NCBI GenBank assembly: GCA_039812685.1
Contig: JBDIBB010000147.1
Span: 1 to 9,286 of the forward strand
Direction of reading: 5' to 3'
Source: JBDIBB01 sp039812685
GTDB lineage: Bacteria; Acidobacteriota; Vicinamibacteria; Vicinamibacterales; JAFNAJ01
DNA: 9,286 nucleotides
Positions 1 through 5,605 of this stretch are shown piece by piece. Numbering within the stretch: the first letter of the stretch is position 1; every line of letters starts with the position of its first letter. The translations under genes and the position numbers were made by a program. The notes below the pieces were generated by a model that searched no databases, was not told where the DNA came from, and saw only the letters and a program-made list of their open reading frames with translations.

Positions 1-705
1 CTGGTCGAAGGCAGCGACTTCCGGCGCTTCGCCACGTTCCGGCCGCTCGCGCTCGCCGGCGGCGACGTGGCCACGACACAGGTGTGGCGACTGGCGCTGG
101 CCATGATCGACGACGCCTTCGGCGGGCAGGCGCCGGTGGAGCGGCTCGCCGTCTTTCGCGACGTCGCCGCACGCGAACTGGCCATCGTCCGCCAGATGCT
201 CGGCCGCGGCGTGAACTGCCCGCCCGCGCACGGCGTGGGGCGCTACTTCGACGCCTTCGGCGCGCTCGGGCTCGCCCGCCCGGTGTCGCACTATGAAGGC
301 CAGGTGGCGATCGCGTGGAATCATGCGGCCGAAACGATGGCCGGCGCCCCGGCCTGGGCGTTCGATCTCGACTCGTCGGGCGAGGTGGTCAGCCTCGATC
401 TCCGGGCAGCCATCCGCGAGTTCACCATGGCGCTGATCGCGGGTGAGCCCGCGGAGCGGCTCGCCGCACGCTTCCACACGACGCTGGTGGCGGCCACGGT
501 GGCGCTGGTCGAGCGAGCCGTTGCCATCCACGGGCCGATGCCGGTGGTGCTCGGGGGCGGCTGCTTCCAGAACCTGCTGCTGGCCGAGGGGTTGCTGGCG
601 GCGCTGTCGCCGCGCTTCGAGGTGTGGCTCCCCCGCCAGGCGCCGCCCGGCGACGGCGGCATCTCGCTGGGCCAGGTGATGGTGGCCGCGGCCAGGGCCA
701 ACTGA
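1..705 (+). CDS. hypF: Carbamoyltransferase HypF, C-terminal part (5' end outside window)
   Basis: The reading frame is open from base 1 to a TGA at 703-705, giving 234 codons of a protein that normally has about 750 residues, so only the C-terminal carbamoyltransferase (YrdC/Kae1-like) end is present. HypF uses carbamoyl phosphate and ATP to make carbamoyl-adenylate, and passes the carbamoyl group to HypE as precursor of the cyanide ligands of the [NiFe]-hydrogenase active site in the cytoplasm. Recognisable family blocks are FRRFATFRPLALAGGD near the left edge, NCPPAHGVGRYFDAFGALG around codons 72-90, HYEGQ, FHTTL, the glycine-rich VVLGGGCFQN around codons 182-191, and PPGDGGISLGQ close to the C-terminus. 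The acylphosphatase, zinc-finger and YrdC domains would lie to the left. No other hyp gene is visible, so whether it belongs to a hyp operon cannot be judged. The GTG at 67 is internal, because family sequence continues upstream of it. Confidence 0.93.
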   Translation: MVEGSDFRRFATFRPLALAGGDVATTQVWRLALAMIDDAFGGQAPVERLAVFRDVAARELAIVRQMLGRGVNCPPAHGVGRYFDAFGALGLARPVSHYEGQVAIAWNHAAETMAGAPAWAFDLDSSGEVVSLDLRAAIREFTMALIAGEPAERLAARFHTTLVAATVALVERAVAIHGPMPVVLGGGCFQNLLLAEGLLAALSPRFEVWLPRQAPPGDGGISLGQVMVAAARAN

Positions 706-744
706 GCCCCAAGCCCCAAGCCCCAAGCCCCAAGCCCCAAGCCC
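706..744. repeat. Tandem heptamer (GCCCCAA) x5, potential G-quadruplex on the minus strand
   Basis: Five exact copies of GCCCCAA run from 706 to 740, followed by a partial GCCC to 744. They start on the base after the hypF stop codon and end 5 bases before the ppa -10 element. A CTGAG pentamer flanks the array on both sides (702-706 and 744-748). Read on the minus strand, this is five GGGG runs separated by three-base CTT loops, which fits the usual four-run G-quadruplex pattern; the + strand would be the matching i-motif. The array occupies the place where a -35 box of the ppa promoter should lie. Such a short tandem array can change copy number by slippage. Confidence 0.9.
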
Positions 745-749
745 TGAGT

Positions 750-755
750 TAGACT
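750..755 (+). promoter_or_regulatory. Leaderless-type -10 element (TAGACT) for ppa
   Basis: TAGACT fits the TANNNT -10 pattern and is followed by exactly 6 bases (CCCCAC) before the ATG at 762. In bacteria that use leaderless mRNAs, such as Deinococcus and actinobacteria, this spacing places the transcription start at or next to the start codon. There is no Shine-Dalgarno sequence between the repeat array and the ATG, which agrees. No convincing -35 box is seen, since that position falls in the heptamer repeats. The same layout recurs at 2915. Confidence 0.6.
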
Positions 756-761
756 CCCCAC

Positions 762-1310
762 ATGCACCCGTGGCACGACATCTACGTCGACGATCACCTC
801 ACCGCGAAGGAGTTCCCCGTCGTCATCGAGGTGCCCAAGGGCAGCCGGTGCAAGTACGAACTCGACAAGGAGTCGGGCCTGATGCGGCTCGATCGGGTGC
901 TCTACTCCGCCGTCTACTACCCCGCCAACTACGGCTTCATCCCGCGCACCTATTGTGACGATGGCGATCCGCTGGACGCGCTGGTGCTGTCGCAGGAATC
1001 GGTGTATCCCGCGACGGTGCTCGAGGCGCGTGCGATCGGCGTCATGCGGATGCGCGACGAGAAGGGCATCGACGACAAGATTCTGGCCGTGTCGGTGAAG
1101 GACCCGGCGGTGGCCGACTACGTGTCGCACGAGCAGTTGCCGCCGCACACGCTGCGCGAGATCAAGCGCTTCTTCGAGGACTACAAGATCCTCGAACAGA
1201 AACAGGTGATCGTGGAAGACTTCATGGGCGCCGAGGACGCGGTGCGCATCCTCGACGAGGCGCTCGACCTCTACCGCAGACTGCGGCGCGGCGAACTCGC
1301 CGGGAAGTGA
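762..1310 (+). CDS. ppa: Inorganic pyrophosphatase, family I
   Basis: This 182-residue protein is a soluble family I pyrophosphatase, which hydrolyses PPi to two phosphates with Mg2+ and so pulls PPi-releasing reactions forward. The length is normal for the bacterial hexameric type. The active-site residues can be placed by comparison with the E. coli enzyme: K31 and E33 in KYELD, R45, Y57 in YPANYGF, the signature aspartates D67, D69 and D72 in DGDPLD, and D99 and D104 in DEKGIDDK. All are present, so it should be active. The ATG at 762 is chosen because it lies 6 bases after a TANNNT element and keeps the normal N-terminus (HDI...FPVVIEVPKGS). The tryptophanase-type gene starts 4 bases after its stop, so the two are probably co-transcribed. 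The upstream hypF reaction also releases PPi, but ppa is a general housekeeping enzyme and its position may be chance. Confidence 0.96.
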   Translation: MHPWHDIYVDDHLTAKEFPVVIEVPKGSRCKYELDKESGLMRLDRVLYSAVYYPANYGFIPRTYCDDGDPLDALVLSQESVYPATVLEARAIGVMRMRDEKGIDDKILAVSVKDPAVADYVSHEQLPPHTLREIKRFFEDYKILEQKQVIVEDFMGAEDAVRILDEALDLYRRLRRGELAGK

Positions 1311-1314
1311 TCGC

Positions 1315-2685
1315 ATGCACAGGCACACCATCATCGAGCCGTTCCGCATCAAGTCGGTCGAGGCCATCAAGTTCACCACGCGCGAGGAACGCGAGGCGGC
1401 GCTGCGCGAGGCCGGCTACAACGTCTTCCGCCTGCACGCCGAGGACGTGCTGATCGACCTGCTCACCGACTCGGGCACCGGCGCGATGTCGGCAGCCCAG
1501 TGGGGCGCGCTGATGCAGGGTGACGAGAGCTACGCCGGGAGCCGGTCGTACTACCGCTTTCGCGACGTCGTGGCCGAGCTCACCGGCTTCCGCCACATCA
1601 TCCCCACGCACCAGGGCCGCGCCGCCGAGCGGATCCTGTTCCACACGGTGCTGAAGTCCGGCGACATCGTCCCCAACAACAACCACTTCGATACCACCCG
1701 CGCCAACATCGAGGTGGAAGAGGCCGAGGCGCTCGATCTGGTCATCGCCGAGGGACGGGTGCCGTCGATCGTGCACCCCTTCAAGGGCAACGTCGACCTG
1801 GCGGCGCTCGAGCGACTGCTCGACGAGCGTGGCGATCGCGTGCCGCTGGTGATGGTGACCGTCACCAACAACTCCGGCGGCGGCCAGCCCGTGTCGATGG
1901 AGAACCTGAAGGGCGTGCGCGCGTTGTGCGACCGTTACCGCAAGCCCTTCTTCCTCGACGCCTGCCGCTTCGCCGAGAACGCCTATTTCATCAAGCGGCG
2001 TGAGCCCGGCTACTCCGCGATGACCCCGAAGCAGATCGCGCAGGCGATGTTCGCGCTCGCCGACGGCTGCACGCTGTCGGCGAAGAAGGACGGGCTGGCG
2101 AACATCGGCGGCTTCCTCGCCCTCAACGACGACCGGTGGGCCGAGCGCTGCCGCAACCTGCTGATCCTCACCGAGGGCTTCCCCACCTACGGCGGGCTGG
2201 CCGGCTACGACCTGGAGGCGATCGCACGCGGACTCGAGGAGGTCGTGGAGGAACCCTACCTGCGCTATCGCCTGCGGTCCACCGAGTACCTCGGGGAGAA
2301 GCTCGCCGCGGCCGGCGTCCCGATCATCCAGCCGCCGGGCGGCCACGCCATCTACCTGGACGCGCGCGGCCTGCTGCCGCAGGTGCCGCCGCTGCAGTAT
2401 CCCGGGATCGCGCTGGCCAACGCGCTCTACGTGGAGGCCGGCGTGCGCGGCGTGGAGATCGGCACGGTGATGTTCGGGCTGCACCCCGACGGCCACGAGG
2501 CGCCCGGTCCGATGGATCTCGTGCGGCTGGCCATTCCCCGGCGCGTCTACACGCAGAGCCACATCGACTACGTCGCCGAGGCGGCCATCGAGGTGGCGCG
2601 CCATCGCGACCGGCTGCGCGGGTACCGCATCACCGCGGCGCCGAAGGTGCTCAGGCACTTCACGGCCGAGTTCGAACCCTTGTAG
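1315..2685 (+). CDS. tnaA: Tryptophanase-type PLP beta-eliminating lyase
   Basis: This 456-residue protein of the tryptophanase/tyrosine phenol-lyase family would split L-tryptophan to indole, pyruvate and ammonia in the cytoplasm using PLP. Family landmarks are EPFRIKSVE at the N-terminus, IDLLTDSGTGAMS (47-59), GDESYAGSRSYY, PTHQGR (97-102), N186 before GGQP, D215 and R218 in FLDACRFAENAYFIK, the PLP lysine K258 in SAKKD, and IPRRVYTQ (R409). The three positions that distinguish the two activities all match tryptophanase: D126 in FDTT (Thr in tyrosine phenol-lyase), I382 in VEIG (Arg in tyrosine phenol-lyase) and H448 in LRHFTA (Phe in tyrosine phenol-lyase). The ATG at 1315 has GGGAAG (1302-1307) 7 bases upstream and lies 4 bases after the ppa stop, so it is probably an operon partner of ppa. 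No TnaC-like leader peptide and no tryptophan permease gene is visible. Substrate is predicted from residues only; another aromatic or beta-substituted amino acid remains possible. Confidence 0.93.
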   Translation: MHRHTIIEPFRIKSVEAIKFTTREEREAALREAGYNVFRLHAEDVLIDLLTDSGTGAMSAAQWGALMQGDESYAGSRSYYRFRDVVAELTGFRHIIPTHQGRAAERILFHTVLKSGDIVPNNNHFDTTRANIEVEEAEALDLVIAEGRVPSIVHPFKGNVDLAALERLLDERGDRVPLVMVTVTNNSGGGQPVSMENLKGVRALCDRYRKPFFLDACRFAENAYFIKRREPGYSAMTPKQIAQAMFALADGCTLSAKKDGLANIGGFLALNDDRWAERCRNLLILTEGFPTYGGLAGYDLEAIARGLEEVVEEPYLRYRLRSTEYLGEKLAAAGVPIIQPPGGHAIYLDARGLLPQVPPLQYPGIALANALYVEAGVRGVEIGTVMFGLHPDGHEAPGPMDLVRLAIPRRVYTQSHIDYVAEAAIEVARHRDRLRGYRITAAPKVLRHFTAEFEPL

Positions 2686-2759
2686 CTGAGCTGCCGGCGC
2701 CCCGCGACGGACGCGCCCCGGGGACCGCTACGCCCTGCCGCCACGCGAGCGATCAGGAC

Positions 2760-2817
2760 CACCACGGGCGGGGCGTTTCTGCTGCCGGAAATCCGGCAGC
2801 CGAGGGGCGTCGTGGTG
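2760..2817. repeat. Nested inverted repeat downstream of the tryptophanase gene
   Basis: The core GCTGCCGGAAATCCGGCAGC (2781-2800) is a perfect 20-base palindrome that folds as an 8-bp stem with an AAAT loop. Outside it, CACCACG at 2760-2766 pairs with CGTGGTG at 2811-2817, and GATC follows on each outer side (2751-2754 and 2820-2823). It lies about 75 bases after the tryptophanase stop and about 115 bases before the next promoter. No T-run follows on either strand, so it is not a typical intrinsic terminator. It could be a REP-like element, an operator or a factor-assisted terminator. Confidence 0.55.
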
Positions 2818-2840
2818 CCGATCGCGGCGAATCCGGCCGC

Positions 2841-2877
2841 AGTTGGGGAGGTTCGGCGGCCGCCGTGGCTGGCAACT
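2841..2877. repeat. Second inverted-repeat cluster in the 2686-2926 gap
   Basis: AGTTG (2841-2845) and CAACT (2873-2877) are complementary arms around a perfect 12-base palindrome CGGCGGCCGCCG (2854-2865). It lies 38-74 bases upstream of the -10 element at 2915, a usual place for a regulator binding site, but in such GC-rich DNA short GC palindromes arise easily. Apart from the two inverted-repeat clusters and the promoter, I see no gene and no recognisable riboswitch in the 241-base gap. Confidence 0.3.
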
Positions 2878-2914
2878 CCCTTGCTCACGCCCGGGGTCAG
2901 CCTCGTTCTGACGC

Positions 2915-2920
2915 TAGAAT
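2915..2920 (+). promoter_or_regulatory. Leaderless-type -10 element (TAGAAT) for the cytochrome operon
   Basis: TAGAAT is close to the TATAAT consensus and fits TANNNT. Exactly 6 bases (CGACTC) separate it from the ATG at 2927, the same spacing as at ppa, and there is no Shine-Dalgarno sequence before the ATG. This points to a leaderless transcript beginning at or beside the ATG. No clear -35 hexamer is found 16-18 bases upstream, which would fit dependence on an activator. It is the likely promoter for the six-gene unit ending at 8603. Confidence 0.65.
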
Positions 2921-2926
2921 CGACTC

Positions 2927-3964
2927 ATGCTGTTTGCCGTCCTTGCCCTCACCGCGGCGCTCTCCGACCCCTCGCCCCCCACCCGGACGGAAGTCAACGA
3001 GGGCTGCCTGGCCTGCCATGGCGAGCCGTCGATGACGCAGACCCTGCCCAGCGGGGAATCACGGTCCCTCCATGTGGACGCCGTGACGTTCGGCACCTCG
3101 GTGCACGGCGAGAAGCTGAGCTGTCTCGACTGCCATCCCGACATGAGCGAGCTGCCTCATCCGGAGCGTGGTTTCACGTCGAAGCGGCAGGCGAGCCTGG
3201 CTTACTACGAGCAGTGCAAGCGGTGTCACTACTCGACGTTCGCCAAGACGCTCGACAGCGCGCACCAGGCGGCGCTGGCCCGCGGCGACGTCACGGCGCC
3301 GCTCTGCATGGACTGCCACGGCACCCATGACATCGTCACGCCGAACCTGCCGCGCGGCCGCATCTCGCGGACCTGCGCGAAGTGCCACGAGGGCGTGTCG
3401 CGCACCTACGAGCAGAGCGTGCACGGCAAGGCGCTGCTCACCGAGAACAACCCGGACGTGCCGGTCTGCAGCGACTGCCATCGCAGCCACGACGTGGCGG
3501 GACCCCATGCCGAGCAGTGGCGCGCGCACACCCCCGAGCTGTGCGCCTCGTGCCACGCCGACGAGCAGGTGATGAGCAAGTACGGGCTCTCCACGCTCGT
3601 CCACCGGACCTACGTCGCCGACTTCCACGGGGTGACCGCCCGGCTGCGCGGCCAGGGCGATCCGCGCGACGTCCCGGTCGTGGCGCGCTGCACCGACTGC
3701 CACGGCGTGCACGACATCACGAAGGTGGACGATCCCGAGTCGCCCGTGGTGAAGGCGAACCTCGTGAAGACCTGCCGGCAGTGCCACGCCGACGCGTCGG
3801 AGAACTTCCCGGCCGCCTGGTTGTCGCACTACGAGCCGAGCTGGCAGAAGACGCCGCTCGTCAAGAGCGTGACGGTCGCCTATCAGTTCCTGATCCCCTT
3901 CATGATCGGCGGCCTCATCCTGCAGATCCTCCTGCACCTCTGGCGGGTGGTGGTGAACCGATGA
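2927..3964 (+). CDS. Nonaheme c-type cytochrome, C-terminally membrane-anchored
   Basis: This 345-residue protein has a short hydrophobic N-terminus (MLFAVLALTAALS), probably a Sec signal, and nine CXXCH haem-attachment motifs starting at residues 27, 66, 97, 127, 150, 181, 206, 255 and 283. Many other histidines (for example 49, 60, 113, 134, 166, 188, 234, 262) could give bis-His ligation. Recurring CxDCHG/R-x-HD blocks resemble the doubled-CXXCH/cytochrome c3 superfamily. A single transmembrane helix at about 316-338 anchors it with the haem domain outside the cytoplasmic membrane. The gene overlaps the following cytochrome b by ATGA, so the two probably form one quinol-linked complex. From memory, Geobacter CbcL fuses the same two modules in one chain, also with about nine c-haems; here they are separate. 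The ATG at 2927 is fixed by the promoter spacing and the signal peptide. The electron acceptor is not shown by the sequence. Confidence 0.9.
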   Translation: MLFAVLALTAALSDPSPPTRTEVNEGCLACHGEPSMTQTLPSGESRSLHVDAVTFGTSVHGEKLSCLDCHPDMSELPHPERGFTSKRQASLAYYEQCKRCHYSTFAKTLDSAHQAALARGDVTAPLCMDCHGTHDIVTPNLPRGRISRTCAKCHEGVSRTYEQSVHGKALLTENNPDVPVCSDCHRSHDVAGPHAEQWRAHTPELCASCHADEQVMSKYGLSTLVHRTYVADFHGVTARLRGQGDPRDVPVVARCTDCHGVHDITKVDDPESPVVKANLVKTCRQCHADASENFPAAWLSHYEPSWQKTPLVKSVTVAYQFLIPFMIGGLILQILLHLWRVVVNR

Positions 3965-4668
3965 GCCAGCGAGAGTTCGAGCGATTCTCCCCGCGCCAGC
4001 GGTTCGAGCACGTCACGGTGATGCTGCTCTTCACGACGCTGGTCGTCACCGGCCTGCCGCAGAAGTTCTTCGACGCGTCCTGGGCGCCGGCGGTCATGAA
4101 CCTGCTGGGCGGCGTGGACCGGGTGCGCTGGATCCACCGCGCGGCCGGGCTCGGCTTCGTCTTCATGGCGGCCTTCCACATCGCCGGCGCGATCTACGAG
4201 GTGGTGGTGCGCCGGGCCCCGCTCAGCATCGTGCCGAACAGGAAGGACTACCAGGACGCGATCCTCACCCTGCGCTACTATCTGGGCCTGACGGACCAGC
4301 AGGCCGTCTTCGACCGGTTCGACTACCGTCAGAAGTTCGAGTACTGGGGGTTGATTCTCGGGGCGATGGTGGTGATCAGCACCGGCCTCATCCTGTTGTG
4401 GCCGGTGGTGGTGGCGCGATACCTGCCCGGTGAAGTGATCCCGGCCGCGAAGGTGGCGCACAGCAACGAGGGGTTGCTGGCGTTCCTGGTGGTGATCACC
4501 TGGCACATCTACAACGCGCACTTCAACCCCGACGTGTTCCCCTTCGACACGACGATTTTCACGGGCCGCATCAGCCAGGAGCGCATGGAGCACGAGCACC
4601 CGCTCGAACTCGATCGCCTGGCGCCGGGTGCGCGGGAACAGGCCGCCAAGCGTGGAGCGGGCCATTGA
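3961..4668 (+). CDS. Diheme cytochrome b, FdnI/HydC-type quinone-reactive membrane subunit
   Basis: This 235-residue integral membrane protein has four predicted helices at about 16-33, 58-83, 127-152 and 166-188. It resembles the b-type cytochrome subunits of formate dehydrogenase (gamma) and [NiFe]-hydrogenase, which carry two b-haems and exchange electrons with the quinone pool. Candidate haem ligands are H17 in helix 1, H59 and H73 in helix 2, and H167 and H182 in helix 4; the HFNPDVFP sequence after helix 4 is typical of this group. The ATG at 3961 overlaps the stop of the nonaheme gene by four bases (ATGA), implying translational coupling and a 1:1 partner. The open frame extends further upstream, but that part is a shadow of the cytochrome c gene. 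No catalytic formate dehydrogenase or hydrogenase subunit lies beside it, so the multihaem protein is its likely redox partner. The C-terminal tail (189-235) is hydrophilic and rich in His, Glu and Arg. Confidence 0.88.
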   Translation: MSQREFERFSPRQRFEHVTVMLLFTTLVVTGLPQKFFDASWAPAVMNLLGGVDRVRWIHRAAGLGFVFMAAFHIAGAIYEVVVRRAPLSIVPNRKDYQDAILTLRYYLGLTDQQAVFDRFDYRQKFEYWGLILGAMVVISTGLILLWPVVVARYLPGEVIPAAKVAHSNEGLLAFLVVITWHIYNAHFNPDVFPFDTTIFTGRISQERMEHEHPLELDRLAPGAREQAAKRGAGH

Positions 4669-5605
4669 CCTGCTGGTCGAAGCCAGCCTGCACGGGGTCG
4701 TCGCGGCGCTCGCCGTCGAACTGCTGATCCGCCGCCTTCCGGTGGGCGATCTCGCCGCGCGCGCCAGGGCCCGGCTGTTCGTGCTCGCGCTGCCGCTCTG
4801 CTCGGTCCCCCTGGCGCACGCCCTGTGGCCCGCCCGCGCGACGGAAGCCGGCGCCGACCTCCTGCTCTTCAGCAGCGCCCGCTGGAACGCGTTGACCGTG
4901 GCGGGCTGGCCGCTGCGCGACACGGTGTTCGCCGCATTCGCGACGGCCGGCATCGTCCTGATGCTGCGCGACGCGGGCCGCGACGTGGTCCTCGCGCTTG
5001 GCGCACGCCGCGGGCGCCGCGCGCCCGCCGGCTCGCCACCTCCCTGGCTCGCCGCCGTGCTGGCGGTCTGCGACGACCTCGCGCGCGGGGCCGGGCTGAC
5101 GCCAGTGCGGCTCGCCGCCTGCGAAGGGCCGACGGCCGTCCTGGCGGCCCGCGGCTTCCTGCGCCCGCACGTCATCGTCTCGGCGGCGGCGATCCAACGG
5201 CTCCGTCCAGACCTGCTGCGCGCCACGCTGGCCCACGAACTGTCGCACGTGGCGCGCCGCGACGTGGCGAAGAACGCGCTGCTCGAACTGCTCCGCACGC
5301 TGCAGATGTTCAACCCCGTGGCGCAGGTGGTGGCCCGCCGGGTCGCGCAGGAGCGCGAGTGGCGCGCCGACGAAGACGCCGTGCGCTGGACAGGGCAGCC
5401 GATCGCGCTGGCGCGCGCGCTGGTCGAGAGCGCCCGGGGCCGCGGCGGCGATTTCCTCGGACTGCTCGGGCGAGCGCGCATCGCCGCGCTCGAAGTCCGC
5501 TGCCACCGCCTGCTGAACCCGGCCCCCATCCCCCTCTCGATGTCGCCGGCGGAATCGGCCGTCGTGGCGATGGCGATCGTGGCGATCGCGGGGCTCGTGC
5601 GATGA
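4652..5605 (+). CDS. M56 (BlaR1-type) membrane zinc metallopeptidase without sensor domain
   Basis: This protein of about 317 residues has the core of the M56/BlaR1 peptidase family. There are N-terminal hydrophobic helices (about 5-28, 40-59 and 89-105), then a cytoplasmic peptidase domain with the zinc motif HELSH (about 195-199), the downstream glutamate in EWRADEDA (E about 236), and a C-terminal hydrophobic segment (about 302-316). BlaR1 and MecR1 cleave a repressor after an extracellular penicillin-binding domain senses beta-lactam; that C-terminal sensor domain is missing and no BlaI/MecI repressor gene is next to it. The start is uncertain: GTG at 4652 has AGG 9 bases upstream and overlaps the cytochrome b gene by 17 bases, while GTG at 4628 would add 8 residues with no ribosome binding site. 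The end overlaps the next gene by ATGA. Substrate unknown; the neighbouring single-pass protein is a candidate. Confidence 0.85.
   Translation: MERAIDLLVEASLHGVVAALAVELLIRRLPVGDLAARARARLFVLALPLCSVPLAHALWPARATEAGADLLLFSSARWNALTVAGWPLRDTVFAAFATAGIVLMLRDAGRDVVLALGARRGRRAPAGSPPPWLAAVLAVCDDLARGAGLTPVRLAACEGPTAVLAARGFLRPHVIVSAAAIQRLRPDLLRATLAHELSHVARRDVAKNALLELLRTLQMFNPVAQVVARRVAQEREWRADEDAVRWTGQPIALARALVESARGRGGDFLGLLGRARIAALEVRCHRLLNPAPIPLSMSPAESAVVAMAIVAIAGLVR

Noticed and set aside
706..744. CRISPR-like array
   Set aside because: The units are 7 bases with no spacers; it is a simple tandem repeat.
321..1379. 352-codon minus-strand frame running through hypF, the repeats and ppa
   Set aside because: It crosses two recognised genes and translates the heptamer array into a Leu/Gly/Ala/Trp-rich repeat; it is a GC-rich shadow.
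1222..2658. 478-codon minus-strand open frame opposite the tryptophanase gene
   Set aside because: The + strand shows a complete PLP enzyme with all catalytic residues; the antisense product has no recognisable motif.
2781..2800. Intrinsic terminator of the tryptophanase gene
   Set aside because: The stem is perfect but no T-run follows on either strand and it lies about 95 bases after the stop codon, so I list it as an inverted repeat only.
2136..3035. 299-codon + strand frame spanning the tryptophanase end and the intergenic gap
   Set aside because: It overlaps the tryptophanase gene out of frame and is Arg/Pro/Ala-rich without motifs; the gap is better explained by inverted repeats and a promoter.
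4652..5605. Beta-lactam resistance sensor (BlaR1/MecR1)
   Set aside because: The penicillin-binding sensor domain, a BlaI/MecI repressor and a beta-lactamase gene are all absent from the window; only the M56 peptidase core is shared.
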